Shown in pieces: positions 47,568 through 55,996 of a DNA stretch of 64,000 bases. Each line of letters begins with the position of its first letter. The first letter of the stretch is position 1. Source of the stretch: DATBLE01 sp963764565 (lineage in GTDB: Bacteria > Actinomycetota > Thermoleophilia > Gaiellales > Gaiellaceae); assembly GCA_963764565.1 (NCBI GenBank), contig CAVXTD010000023.1, positions 248,001 to 312,000 on the forward strand. Direction: 5' to 3'. Under the pieces are notes generated by a model that saw nothing but the letters and a program-made list of their open reading frames with translations, searched no databases and was not told where the DNA came from. The position numbers and the translations under genes are program-made.

Positions 47568-48197
47568 ATGATCAACCTCCTCTTCGCCGACACGACCACG
47601 ACCACGTCGAACGACGGCCTGTTCAACGGCGTGAACGACTTCTTCAACTCCGGGACGTGGCTCGTCATCCGCAACCTGGCGATCTTCTTCGTCGCCGTCT
47701 TCTGGCTGGCCAGCGTGTACTGGGTGTACAAGGATGCGCGCCGCCGGATCCAGGATCCGTGGCTGGTGGCGATGGCGACGCTGCTCGGGCTCGTGCCGCC
47801 GTTCATCGGGCCGCTCGTCTACCTCTTCTTCAGGCCGCCCGAGTACCTCGAGGACGTCCGCGAGCGCGAGCTCGAGATCCGTGCGATGGAGGAGCGGCTC
47901 GGCCGTCACGACGCGCACTGCCCGGTGTGCCGCGCCGAGGTGGCGCCCGAGTACCTGATCTGCCCGGTCTGCACGACGAAGCTCAAGCAGGCCTGCGTCA
48001 CCTGCCGGGCGCCGCTCGAGCCTCTTTGGCAGGTCTGCCCGTTCTGCGAGACGCCGATCGTCCGGCGCTCGCCGGTCTTCGAGGAGACCATGGCGCTCTC
48101 GCCCGAAGAGGTGGGTGAACCTCTGCGCACGCCGCGTAGACGGCGGCGGGGCGGGTGGGAGGAAGACGCCTCCGAAACACTGCAGGCCGACCAGTAG
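47568..48197 (+). CDS. Membrane protein with C-terminal double zinc ribbon
   Basis: This 209-residue protein has two membrane helices (LVIRNLAIFFVAVFWLASVY and LVAMATLLGLVPPFIGPLVY) separated by a short basic loop KDARRRIQD. A charged linker is followed by a cytosolic zinc-ribbon array CPVC, CPVC, CVTC and CPFC. The array suggests protein or nucleic-acid contacts at the membrane; function is unknown. The basic tail RTPRRRRRGG could bind nucleic acid. It starts at ATG 47568 between folC and ndk. Confidence 0.8.
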   Translation: MINLLFADTTTTTSNDGLFNGVNDFFNSGTWLVIRNLAIFFVAVFWLASVYWVYKDARRRIQDPWLVAMATLLGLVPPFIGPLVYLFFRPPEYLEDVRERELEIRAMEERLGRHDAHCPVCRAEVAPEYLICPVCTTKLKQACVTCRAPLEPLWQVCPFCETPIVRRSPVFEETMALSPEEVGEPLRTPRRRRRGGWEEDASETLQADQ

Positions 48198-48200
48198 ACT
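48195..48200 (+). promoter_or_regulatory. -10 element TAGACT of ndk
   Basis: TAGACT ends 7 nt before GTG 48208 and overlaps the stop of the preceding gene. It is a leaderless-type position. Confidence 0.5.
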
Positions 48201-48207
48201 CGCGCCC

Positions 48208-48621
48208 GTGGAGCGCACCCTCGTCCTGATCAAGCCGGACGCCGTCAGGCGCGGCCTCGCCGGCGAGATCCTGCGCCGCTTCGAGGCGCGCGGCCTGACG
48301 ATCCGCGGTGCGAAGCTGGTCAAGGTCGGGCGCGACCTCGCCAGGCAGCACTACGCCGAGCACAAGGACAAGCCGTTCTTCGGGGAGCTCGTCGCTTTCA
48401 TCACCTCGTCGCCGACGCTGGCGCTCGTGCTCGAGGGCGAGGGCGCGATCGCGGTCGTGCGCTCGACGATGGGCTCGACGAACCCGGCGTCGTCTGCGCC
48501 CGGCACGATCCGCGGCGACCTTGCGCTGTCGATGCCGGACAACCTCGTGCACGGGTCCGACTCCCCGAAGTCCGCGCGGCGGGAGATCAGGCTTTGGTTC
48601 ACCGCTCGTGAGCTCGTCTGA
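48208..48621 (+). CDS. ndk: Nucleoside diphosphate kinase
   Basis: This 137-residue enzyme exchanges the gamma-phosphate among nucleotides. It shows TLVLIKPDAVRRGLAGEIL, YAEHKDKPFFGELV, STMGSTNPASSAPGTIRGDL and the phospho-acceptor His in NLVHGSDSPKSARREI. Length is normal. GTG 48208 matches the standard N-terminus. It overlaps the next gene start by 14 bp. Confidence 0.97.
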   Translation: MERTLVLIKPDAVRRGLAGEILRRFEARGLTIRGAKLVKVGRDLARQHYAEHKDKPFFGELVAFITSSPTLALVLEGEGAIAVVRSTMGSTNPASSAPGTIRGDLALSMPDNLVHGSDSPKSARREIRLWFTARELV

Positions 48622-49355
48622 GCTCAACCGCTCCGCCTGGGACCGGATCAGCGACGAGTACCAGGCGCGGAACGACGCGTTCATCGGCCGGAAGGACGAG
48701 CCGCGCTGGGGCATGTGGCAACTGCCCGACTCGGAGCTCGGCGTCCTCGGCGACGTCGCCGGCAAGGACGTGCTGGAGCTCGGCTGCGGCGCGGCCCAGT
48801 GGGCGATCCTGCTCGCGCAGCGAGGCGCTCGGATGGTCGGGCTCGACAACTCCGCGCCGGCAACTGGAGCACGCGCGTGCGCGGATGGCGAAGGCGGGCG
48901 TCGACTTCCCGCTCGTCCATGCCGCCGCCGAGGAGGTGCCGCTCGCGGACGCGTCCTTCGACGTCGTCTTCTGCGACCACGGCGCGATGACGTTCGGCGA
49001 CCCGTACCGGACCGTGCCGGAGGCGGCACGCCTGCTGCGCCCCGGGGGTGTCTTCGCCTTCTCGCACACGACGCCGTTCTCGATGTGCTGCTGGGAGGGC
49101 GAGTCCTATGCGTCGCGGCTGACCGCGCCGTACTTCGGCATGCACCGCTTCGACGACGAGCCCGGCGAGCCGACGGAGTACAACCTGCCCTACGGCGAGT
49201 GGATCAGCCTGTTCCGGGAGAACGGCTTCCTCGTCGAGGCGCTCCTCGAGGTCCAGCCGCCCGAGGGCGCCGAGTCGACGTACCGGACCGCCGAGGAGAC
49301 CGAGTGGGCGCGCTCGTGGCCGATGGAGGAGATCTGGAAGTGTCGGAAGGTCTGA
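48608..49355 (+). CDS. Class I SAM-dependent methyltransferase, first of a tandem pair (one frameshift)
   Basis: This methyltransferase of about 248 residues shows GDVAGKDVLELGCGAAQWA (SAM motif I), LDNS (end of strand 2), VDFPLVHAAAEEVPLADASFD (motif II) and EAARLLRPGGVFAFS (motif III). The frame breaks near 48855 between the second strand and the following helix. The downstream frame carries on in register. GTG 48608 overlaps ndk. The methyl acceptor is unknown. The next gene is a paralogue with the same landmarks. Confidence 0.88.
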
Positions 49356-50110
49356 CCGAGCACGCGGCGCAGAACCAGGCGGCGTGGGGGCGTGACGCGC
49401 CTTCCTACGTCCCGAACGCCGAACGCAACTGGGCGACGGACGAGATCACCTGGGGGATCCTGGAGGTGCCGGAGACCGAGATCCGGATGCTCGGCGACGT
49501 CGCCGGGAAGGACGTCGTCGAGCTCGGGTGCGGGACGGCGTACGTGTCGGCGTGGCTGGCCCGGCGGGGCGCGCGCGTCACCGGCGTCGATCTCACCGCG
49601 GAGCAACTGGAGACGGCACGCCGGATGCAGGCCGAGCACGGCCTCGAGTTTCCCCTGATCCACGCGAGCGCGGAGGACGTGCCGCTGCCGGACGCGTCGT
49701 TCGATCTCGTCGTCTCTGAGTACGGGGCGAGCATCTGGTGCGACCCTGACCTCTGGATCGAGGAGGCAGCGCGGCTGCTGCGGCCCGGCGGCGAGCTCGT
49801 CTTCCTCGTCAACGGGACGATCCTGATGCTCTGCACGCCGGATACGGATCCGGTTGAGCCGGCCGGCACCGATCTCCTCCGGCCGTACTTCGGGATGAAG
49901 CGGTTCGAGTGGATCGAGGACACGTCCGTCGACTTTCACCTCGGGTACGGCGACTGGATCCGTGTACTCACGTCGAATGGGTTCGAGGTCGAGCGTCTGG
50001 TCGAGCTCCGTAACCCGGGCCACGGCTCCGGCCGCTACGACCTCTTCACGGCCGAGTGGGCCGAGCGCTGGCCGGCCGAGGAGATGTGGAAAGCCCGCAA
50101 GGTGCGTTGA
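49340..50110 (+). CDS. Class I SAM-dependent methyltransferase, second of a tandem pair
   Basis: This 256-residue paralogue of the preceding enzyme starts at GTG 49340, overlapping its neighbour by 16 bp. It shows GDVAGKDVVELGCGTAYVSAWL (motif I), VTGVDLTAEQLETAR, EFPLIHASAEDVPLPDASFDL and EEAARLLRPGGELVFL. Both proteins end in a related motif (WPMEEIWKCRKV, WPAEEMWKARKV), indicating recent tandem duplication and divergence. Substrate unknown. Confidence 0.9.
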   Translation: MSEGLTEHAAQNQAAWGRDAPSYVPNAERNWATDEITWGILEVPETEIRMLGDVAGKDVVELGCGTAYVSAWLARRGARVTGVDLTAEQLETARRMQAEHGLEFPLIHASAEDVPLPDASFDLVVSEYGASIWCDPDLWIEEAARLLRPGGELVFLVNGTILMLCTPDTDPVEPAGTDLLRPYFGMKRFEWIEDTSVDFHLGYGDWIRVLTSNGFEVERLVELRNPGHGSGRYDLFTAEWAERWPAEEMWKARKVR

Positions 50111-50673
50111 AGGCCTCGCTCGCGCCGCCGATCGTGCTCGCCTCCACCTCGCCGCAGCGACGCGCGATCCTCGAGCAGCTCGGTATCCCGTTCGAGGTCG
50201 TGGCGCCCGATTACGAGGAACTCGGAGACGACCCGCTGGAGCATGCGGTGGGCAAGGCGCGGTCGATCGACGGCGGCGATCGACCGGTGCTCGGTGTCGA
50301 CACGATCGTCCGGCTCGACCGCCGCGCCCTCGGCAAGGCATCGAGTCCTGAGGAGGCCGCCGAGATGCTTGCAGCCCTCTCCGGGCGGACGCACGAGGTG
50401 GTCTCTGGGGTCTGTCTCCGCACCGCCGACTGGGAGGAGCTCGGGACGGCGACCACCGGAGTCACCTTCCGGAGCCTGACCCGAGGAGAGATCGCCGCCT
50501 ACGTTGCGAGCGGAGAGTGGGGTGGCCGTGCCGGCGCATACGCGATCCAGGGCCTCGGCGCGCGGCTTGTCGAGCGGATCGAAGGCGACTATCTGAACGT
50601 GGTCGGCCTGCCCGCAGCGCTCCTCGTCCGGCTGCTCGCCGAGCGCTTTGCCGGCATCTACAGCCTCGGCTGA
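50107..50673 (+). CDS. maf: Maf-like nucleoside triphosphate pyrophosphatase
   Basis: This 188-residue house-cleaning enzyme hydrolyses non-canonical or canonical NTPs. It shows the Maf N-terminus IVLASTSPQRRAILEQLGI, the catalytic Asp in LGVDTIVRLD, GKASSPEEAAEML, GRTHEVVSGV and GRAGAYAIQGLGARLVERIEGDYLNVVGLP. The TTG at 50107 overlaps the preceding stop as TTGA. In many genomes maf precedes mre genes, and here mreB follows after the transposase insertion. Confidence 0.94.
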   Translation: MKASLAPPIVLASTSPQRRAILEQLGIPFEVVAPDYEELGDDPLEHAVGKARSIDGGDRPVLGVDTIVRLDRRALGKASSPEEAAEMLAALSGRTHEVVSGVCLRTADWEELGTATTGVTFRSLTRGEIAAYVASGEWGGRAGAYAIQGLGARLVERIEGDYLNVVGLPAALLVRLLAERFAGIYSLG

Positions 50674-50680
50674 TCCGGAC

Positions 50681-50705
50681 TGTTCAGGGGTCAGACCCCT
50701 TAACA
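50681..50705. repeat. Type II palindrome, 3' flank of the transposase
   Basis: TGTT-C-AGGGGTC, a central A, then GACCCCT-T-AACA, form a 25-bp imperfect palindrome with one mismatched pair. It lies between the maf stop and the transposase stop (50707). It has the same orientation as the copy at 51349, both continuing as TTAACA. Confidence 0.8.
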
Positions 50706-50706
50706 A

Positions 50707-51267
50707 TCACGCCGCCCGTTCGAGGCGGTCCTCGACGAAGGCGAGATAGCGCTGTCTCGCGACCTCGATGTCCGGTCCGAACTGCTCGAAGAGCCACCCG
50801 TATTGAAGGAAGTCCGGCTTCGGGACGAGGCCCATTACGGCGCGACAGCTACTCCACCGCCAGTCGAGTGGGTGATCGCAGAGGCCGGCTCGCACCGGGT
50901 TGAGATCGTCGTAGCGAGCGCACTCGAGCAGGTGGCCCTCGCCCTCGATCAGTTCCGAGTGAAAGCGTCCCTGGAAGACATGGCCCGACAGGCTATTGCG
51001 GATGTTGAAGACCTGCCCGTACATGCCGTTCAGACGCTGCATGCCGTGCGAGAGGTTCGGCTTCGATATCCGGACGAGGAAGTGGAAGTGGTTCGTCATG
51101 TGGACGAAGCCTGCGATCTCCCACTCGCTCTCCATGGCCACCCTGTTCATCCACCAGAGGTGAAAGAGATGGTCGCCGGCATTGAGGAAGATCGGCTGGC
51201 GCCGATTTCCCCGAGCCGTGATGTGGTACATGGCTCCGGGGGCTTGGATGCGAAGGCGGCGAGGCAC
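50707..51267 (-). CDS. REP-associated tyrosine transposase (Y1_Tnp, TnpA_REP/RAYT)
   Basis: This HUH-superfamily single-strand transposase of about 186 residues is of the IS200-like Y1 domain. The metal-binding His pair is in HMTNHFHFLV, and the likely catalytic Tyr in ECARYDDLNPVRAGL. The N-terminal PGAMYHITARGNRRQPIF and GQVFNIRNSLSGHVFQGRFHS are typical of RAYTs. I prefer GTG 51267, which begins at the conserved PRRLRIQAPG; an in-frame start at 51324 would add 19 residues. It is bracketed by type II palindromes in direct orientation, the expected substrate type. It splits maf from mreB and appears intact. Confidence 0.9.
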   Translation of the reverse strand: MPRRLRIQAPGAMYHITARGNRRQPIFLNAGDHLFHLWWMNRVAMESEWEIAGFVHMTNHFHFLVRISKPNLSHGMQRLNGMYGQVFNIRNSLSGHVFQGRFHSELIEGEGHLLECARYDDLNPVRAGLCDHPLDWRWSSCRAVMGLVPKPDFLQYGWLFEQFGPDIEVARQRYLAFVEDRLERAA

Positions 51268-51348
51268 GGGATCGACCGTAGCGACGCCCTGCTTCGTCAC
51301 CCACGGAGCGGACCGAAACGGCACTCAATCGGCACACATCCAACCGTG

Positions 51349-51365
51349 AAGGGGTCAGACCCCTT
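51349..51365. repeat. Type II palindrome, 5' flank of the transposase
   Basis: AAGGGGTC, a central A, then GACCCCTT, is a perfect 17-bp palindrome followed by AACAGTC. The left-flank copy continues AACAATC, so the similarity extends beyond the palindrome in direct orientation. It is 82 bp upstream of the chosen transposase start. Confidence 0.8.
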
Positions 51366-51401
51366 AACAGTCCCGAGGCGGGGGATTGCGGTGCAGGTAG
51401 C

Positions 51402-51407
51402 TAGACT
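51402..51407 (+). promoter_or_regulatory. -10 element TAGACT of mreB
   Basis: TAGACT ends 11 nt before GTG 51419, which would leave a leader of only about 4-5 nt. It lies just downstream of the transposase-flanking palindrome, so the insertion has not removed the promoter of the rod-shape cluster. Confidence 0.45.
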
Positions 51408-51418
51408 GGGGCGTCCCC

Positions 51419-52480
51419 GTGGGCCTCTTCGATCACCTGACCGGCTTCGGCGGCCGGGACATGGCTGTGGATCTAGGCACCGCCAATACGCTCGTCTACG
51501 TTCGCGGGCGCGGGATCGTGCTCTCCGAGCCGTCCGTGGTCGCGATCGACCAGCGTACGGGCGAAGTGCACGCCGTCGGCGTCGAAGCGAAGCGGATGCT
51601 CGGCCGGACGCCCGGGACGATTACAGCGATCCGCCCGCTCAAGGACGGCGTGATCGCCGACTTCGACGTCACGGAGCAGATGCTCCGCCATTTCATCCAG
51701 AAGGTGCACCAGAACCGCTTCGCCCACCCGCGCGTCGTCGTCTGCGTACCCTCAGGGGTCACCGGGGTCGAGCGCAGGGCGGTGGAGGAGGCGACGCTCA
51801 GCGCCGGCGCGCGCCAGGCCTATCTGATCGAGGAGCCGATGGCAGCTGCGATCGGCGCCGGCCTGCCGATCAGCGAGCCGACCGGGAACATGATCGTGGA
51901 CATCGGCGGCGGGACGACCGAAGTCGCGGTCATCTCGCTCGGAGGGATCGTCGTCTCCCAGAGCCTCCGCGTCGGCGGCGACGAGATGGACGAGGCGATC
52001 ATCAACTACGTCAAGCGCGAGTACAAGCTGCTCATCGGCCAGCAGACCGCGGAGGAGATCAAGCTCGAGGTCGGCTCGGCATGGGGGATGCGTGAGGAGG
52101 TTCAGGCCGAGGTGCGCGGCCGTGACCTGGTCAGCGGCCTGCCGAAGACGATCATCCTCTCCTCGGAGGAAGTCCGGCACGGGCTCGAAGACCCCGTCAA
52201 CCAGATCGTCGACGCGATCAAGTCGACGCTCGACAAGACCCCGCCCGAGCTGTCCGCGGACATCATGGACCGCGGGATCGTGCTGGCCGGCGGGGGCGCC
52301 CTGCTGCACGGCCTCGACGAGCGCCTCCGGCACGAGACGCACATGCCGATGCACCTGGCGGAGTCGCCGCTGACCTGCGTCGCCGTCGGCTCGGGCCGGA
52401 GTCTGGAGGAGTTCGACGTCATCCACCGCAGCCAGCGGAAGGGCCGCGGCCGCAGCGCGTACAGCAGCAATCACCGGTAG
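51419..52480 (+). CDS. mreB: Rod shape-determining protein MreB
   Basis: This 353-residue bacterial actin forms membrane-associated filaments that direct lateral wall synthesis. The phosphate-1 loop is DMAVDLGTANTLVYVRGRGI, phosphate-2 is NMIVDIGGGTTEVAVISLGG, and the adenosine loop is GIVLAGGGALLHGLDERL. The N-terminal MGLFDHL can serve as the membrane-binding amphipathic end. The C-terminus has an added basic tail (RSQRKGRGRSAY). It is first of the five-gene elongasome cluster. Confidence 0.97.
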   Translation: MGLFDHLTGFGGRDMAVDLGTANTLVYVRGRGIVLSEPSVVAIDQRTGEVHAVGVEAKRMLGRTPGTITAIRPLKDGVIADFDVTEQMLRHFIQKVHQNRFAHPRVVVCVPSGVTGVERRAVEEATLSAGARQAYLIEEPMAAAIGAGLPISEPTGNMIVDIGGGTTEVAVISLGGIVVSQSLRVGGDEMDEAIINYVKREYKLLIGQQTAEEIKLEVGSAWGMREEVQAEVRGRDLVSGLPKTIILSSEEVRHGLEDPVNQIVDAIKSTLDKTPPELSADIMDRGIVLAGGGALLHGLDERLRHETHMPMHLAESPLTCVAVGSGRSLEEFDVIHRSQRKGRGRSAYSSNHR

Positions 52481-52519
52481 TCGGCAACCGCCAGGCTCGT
52501 CGCTACACTAAGCCGCTCG

Positions 52520-53455
52520 GTGCCTCGCGGAAGGTCACCTGCGCGCGTGGCGGCGATCGGCGCATCGGCCCAGCGGTCGAGCCCGTCCACGCAGTCGGCT
52601 CGCGCAAGCGCGGTCGTGCGTCGGCGTGCGGTCGTGGCCGTGCTGACCGTGCTCTCCCTCGCGCTCGTCACGGTCTACTTCCGCGAATCGGACGGCGGAA
52701 TCCTGCACAGCTTCCAGTCGACGGGAGCGAGCGTCCTGCGCCCGTTCGAGGTCGCCGCCGAGCGCGTCGCGCGACCTTTCCGCGACGCGGCCGGCTGGTT
52801 CGGTGGCCTGATCGATGCGAAGTCCGAGAACGAGAAGCTGAAGGCGGAGATCGAGCAGCTCCGGCAGCAGGCGATCCTGAACACGTCGGCCCTACGCGAG
52901 AACAGCCAGCTCAAGGCTCTCCTCGACTACCGCGAGAGCCCGCGCTTCCCGAAGGACTACCGCTCCGTCGCCGCACGCGTGATCGCCCGCGCTCCCGGCC
53001 AGTTCGAGCGGCAGATCGTCGTCTCCGCCGGCAAGAACGACGGCATCTCCAAGCACGACGCCGTCGTCACCGCCGACGGTCTCGTCGGCGAGGTGACGAA
53101 GGTCGCGAGCAACGTTGCCCAGGTGACGCTCTTGACCGACGAGACCAGCGCCGTCTCCGCTCTGGACATCCGCACGAACGCCTCTGGTATCGCGCAGCTG
53201 GGCAGTTCGGGCTCGTCGCTGGTGGTCGACCGAGTGACCAAGGACCAGGTCGTCAACCCCGGCGATGTGGTCGTCACGGCCGGCTGGCGCTCGGGCGACC
53301 TGGCGTCGCTCTATCCGCGCGGCATTCCGCTCTGCCTCGTCTCGAGCGTCGGTCAGGCGGACACGGACCTCTACAAGCAGATCCAGTGCGAACCGTTCGT
53401 CAGCTTCGCGACGCTCGAAGCCGTCATCGTGCTCGTCCGCAAGGCGCCGAGTTGA
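52520..53455 (+). CDS. mreC: Rod shape-determining protein MreC
   Basis: This 311-residue membrane-anchored periplasmic scaffold is part of the elongasome. An N-terminal basic cytosolic tail precedes a single helix (AVVAVLTVLSLALVTVYF). A coiled coil (SENEKLKAEIEQLRQQ) and the two beta-barrel domains with VIARAPGQFERQIVV, DGLVGEVTKV and VNPGDVVVTAG follow. GTG 52520 follows TACACT by 10 nt. The stop overlaps mreD (TGATG). Confidence 0.95.
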   Translation: MPRGRSPARVAAIGASAQRSSPSTQSARASAVVRRRAVVAVLTVLSLALVTVYFRESDGGILHSFQSTGASVLRPFEVAAERVARPFRDAAGWFGGLIDAKSENEKLKAEIEQLRQQAILNTSALRENSQLKALLDYRESPRFPKDYRSVAARVIARAPGQFERQIVVSAGKNDGISKHDAVVTADGLVGEVTKVASNVAQVTLLTDETSAVSALDIRTNASGIAQLGSSGSSLVVDRVTKDQVVNPGDVVVTAGWRSGDLASLYPRGIPLCLVSSVGQADTDLYKQIQCEPFVSFATLEAVIVLVRKAPS

Positions 53456-53979
53456 TGCTCTTCGACTGGACAAAGGTCGGCGCGGTCGTCTTCCTGGCCG
53501 CGATCCTCCAGGTATCGGTCTTCTCCGCCGTGACGATCCTGAACGGGACGCCCGATCTGCTGCTCGTCACGATCATCTGCGTCGCGCTGCTGCGCGGGCC
53601 TGTCCTGGGTGCCGCGGCCGGCTTCTGGGGCGGTCTGCTGATCGACACCGCGAACCTGGAGACGCTCGGCGTCACCTCGCTGCTGCTGCTGTTCGCCGGC
53701 TACTGGGCCGGCCGCTACGGCGAGACAACGGGTCACGACCGCTCGCGCGCGCCGTTCGTCTCGGTCGCTGTGGTCACGATCCTGTACGCGGTCGCGTCGC
53801 TTGCCTTCCGCTACGTCCTCGGCGATCCGGCGCCCGCGCGCGCGGTCCTCTGGGGCACCCTTTTCCAGGGGATCGCGCTGAACCTGATCCTGACCTGGCC
53901 GATGTATGCACTCGCGCGGTTCATGTTCCCGCCGTTCGACCGTCGCGACCGGGTGGAGAGGATCCACGCGGTTGGCTAG
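53455..53979 (+). CDS. mreD: Rod shape-determining protein MreD
   Basis: This 174-residue protein has five to six membrane helices, with family-typical GTPDLLLVTIICVALLRGP, GAAAGFWGGLLIDT and YWAGRYGE. ATG 53455 overlaps the mreC stop, and its own stop overlaps the PBP2 start. It links MreC to the wall synthase in the membrane. Confidence 0.92.
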   Translation: MLFDWTKVGAVVFLAAILQVSVFSAVTILNGTPDLLLVTIICVALLRGPVLGAAAGFWGGLLIDTANLETLGVTSLLLLFAGYWAGRYGETTGHDRSRAPFVSVAVVTILYAVASLAFRYVLGDPAPARAVLWGTLFQGIALNLILTWPMYALARFMFPPFDRRDRVERIHAVG

Positions 53980-55987
53980 CACCGGCGCACGCGGCGGGCG
54001 CTTTCTTCCGCCCGACCCCCGGGTCGAGGAGCCGTACCTCTTCACCCCGAAGATGGCGCTACGGGTGGCGATCCTCGGCGCAGTTGCTCTCGTCGTCTTC
54101 GCCGTGCTCGTCCTTCGGCTCTGGTCGCTCCAGATCCTCTCGGGCACGAAGTACGAGAACGCGGCCCTGAACAATCAGCTGCGCACCCTCCCCGTCGAGG
54201 CGGCACGCGGTCCGATTCTCGACCGCAACGGCAGGACACTCGTCAGGAACGTCGCCGGGACCGCAGTCGAGGTCTGGCCTGCCGACCTGCCGAGGAAGGG
54301 TCGCTACGCCGAGTTGAAGCAGCTGGCAATGGTGCTGAACATGCCGCTGCCTCGCCTGCTGTCACGCCTCGCGGAGCGGAAGGGCGACGAGCTGACGCCG
54401 GTGACGATCCAGGTGGCGGTTCACGAGGAGCAGATCGCCTACCTGGCCGAGCATCGCCGCGAGTTTCCCGGCGTGCACACCCGGCAGACGTACCTACGGA
54501 AATACAACTCGGAGGCGTTGCTGGCGCACGTGCTCGGGTATGTGGGCGAGATCTCGCCGGCGCAACTGCGTCAGCTCCGCAAGCAGACCTACAGCTGCGG
54601 TGGCGATCAGGTCGGCTACGCCGCCGGCGATCGGATCGGCGAGTCCGGGGTCGAGGCGGCCTTCGACTCGTACCTGCGCGGCTGCGCGGGCGTCACCGAG
54701 GTGCACGTCAACTCGCTCGGGACCCGGCTCGGAGCGCCGACGCTCAGCCGGGAACCGGTCCCCGGCAACGCGATCAGGCTGACGATCGACATCTCGCTTC
54801 AGCGTGCGGCCGAGCGTGCGCTCCAGTACGGGATCCGGCTTGCTCACCAGGACAACCACTGGCTTGCGAACGGCGGGGCGATCGTCGCGATGAACCCGTC
54901 GAACGGCGAGATCCTGGCGATGGCCTCCGCGCCGACCTTCAAGCCGAGCGTCTTCGTGGGTCGCACCGATCCGAAGAAGCTCGCGCCGCTCCTGAACCCG
55001 AAGGTGGCGAAGCAGGACAACTACCCGAGCCTGAACCGGGCGATCGCCGGCCTGTACCCGCCCGGCTCGACGTTCAAGCCGGTCACCGCGCTCGCAGCGT
55101 TGCAAGAGCGGCTGATCTCGCCCTACCAGACGCTTCAGTGCACACCGAAGTTCGAGGTGCACGGCCAGGTGTTCAAGAACTGGGATCCGTTCGCCGATGC
55201 GCCGATGACGCTTCCCGAGGCACTCGGCGCCTCCTGCGACACGTACTTCTACAACCTCGGCTACACCTTCTACTCGCTTCCGCCCGACCGCGGGCATCCG
55301 CTCCAGGGCTGGGCGAGCCGCTTCGGCTTCGGCGCCCCGACCGGGGTCGACATCGGGCCGGAGCAAGCCGGGCTCCTGCCGACCCCCGAGTGGCGGCAGT
55401 CGGCCTACACGAAGAAGACGGATCCGTGCTGCTGGCAGGTCGACCGGCTCTGGAAGCCGGGCGACTCGATCCAGCTTGCGATCGGCCAGAAGGACCTGCT
55501 CGTCACCCCGCTCCAGATGACGCGCTTCTTCAGCCTGATCGCGAACGGCGGCAAGCTCGTCAAGCCACATGTCCTCTATGCGATCGACCAGCGCACCTCC
55601 GGCCGGCAGTACGCCAACCCGACGCCGCCCGAGGCGAGCGACGTCGACCCCACGGCTCTCGCCGTCGTCCGCGACGGCCTCTACCGGGCCACCCACGCCT
55701 CCTACGGCACCGCCACTGCCGTCTTCGGCAACTTCCCGATCGCCGTCGCCGGCAAGACGGGCACCGCCGAGAAGGTCGTTCAGCCGCCCGGCTACGACCG
55801 GCCGGTCCTTCAGGACCAGTCGTGGTGGTGCGGCTACGCGCCGGCCGACAAGCCAACTCTTGCCGTCTGCGCGCTGATCGAGAACGGCGGCCATGGGGGG
55901 ACGGCGGCCGCGCCGGCTGCGCTCAAGGTCTTCGAGCACTACTTCCATACCAAGGCGCCCGCGATCGGGAACATCTACTCCGACTAG
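53972..55987 (+). CDS. mrdA: Penicillin-binding protein 2 (class B transpeptidase)
   Basis: This 671-residue peptidoglycan transpeptidase is for lateral growth. An N-terminal membrane helix (ALRVAILGAVALVVFAVLVL) is followed by the dimerisation domain (RGPILDRNGRTLVRN). The transpeptidase domain has STFK (PPGSTFKPVTAL), SCD as the second motif (GASCDTYFYNLG) and KTGTAEK. The starting TTG 53972 overlaps the mreD stop, so translation is coupled. An insert with DPCCWQ near the SxD-KTG region may form a disulfide or loop. Confidence 0.95.
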   Translation: MASTGARGGRFLPPDPRVEEPYLFTPKMALRVAILGAVALVVFAVLVLRLWSLQILSGTKYENAALNNQLRTLPVEAARGPILDRNGRTLVRNVAGTAVEVWPADLPRKGRYAELKQLAMVLNMPLPRLLSRLAERKGDELTPVTIQVAVHEEQIAYLAEHRREFPGVHTRQTYLRKYNSEALLAHVLGYVGEISPAQLRQLRKQTYSCGGDQVGYAAGDRIGESGVEAAFDSYLRGCAGVTEVHVNSLGTRLGAPTLSREPVPGNAIRLTIDISLQRAAERALQYGIRLAHQDNHWLANGGAIVAMNPSNGEILAMASAPTFKPSVFVGRTDPKKLAPLLNPKVAKQDNYPSLNRAIAGLYPPGSTFKPVTALAALQERLISPYQTLQCTPKFEVHGQVFKNWDPFADAPMTLPEALGASCDTYFYNLGYTFYSLPPDRGHPLQGWASRFGFGAPTGVDIGPEQAGLLPTPEWRQSAYTKKTDPCCWQVDRLWKPGDSIQLAIGQKDLLVTPLQMTRFFSLIANGGKLVKPHVLYAIDQRTSGRQYANPTPPEASDVDPTALAVVRDGLYRATHASYGTATAVFGNFPIAVAGKTGTAEKVVQPPGYDRPVLQDQSWWCGYAPADKPTLAVCALIENGGHGGTAAAPAALKVFEHYFHTKAPAIGNIYSD

Positions 55988-55996
55988 TGGCGATGC

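Noticed and set aside
43875..48323. A 1482-codon open frame antisense to valS, folC and ndk
   Set aside because: It is a high-GC antisense shadow. The plus strand carries unmistakable housekeeping enzymes over the same span, and the minus translation is R/D/H-rich and resembles no family.
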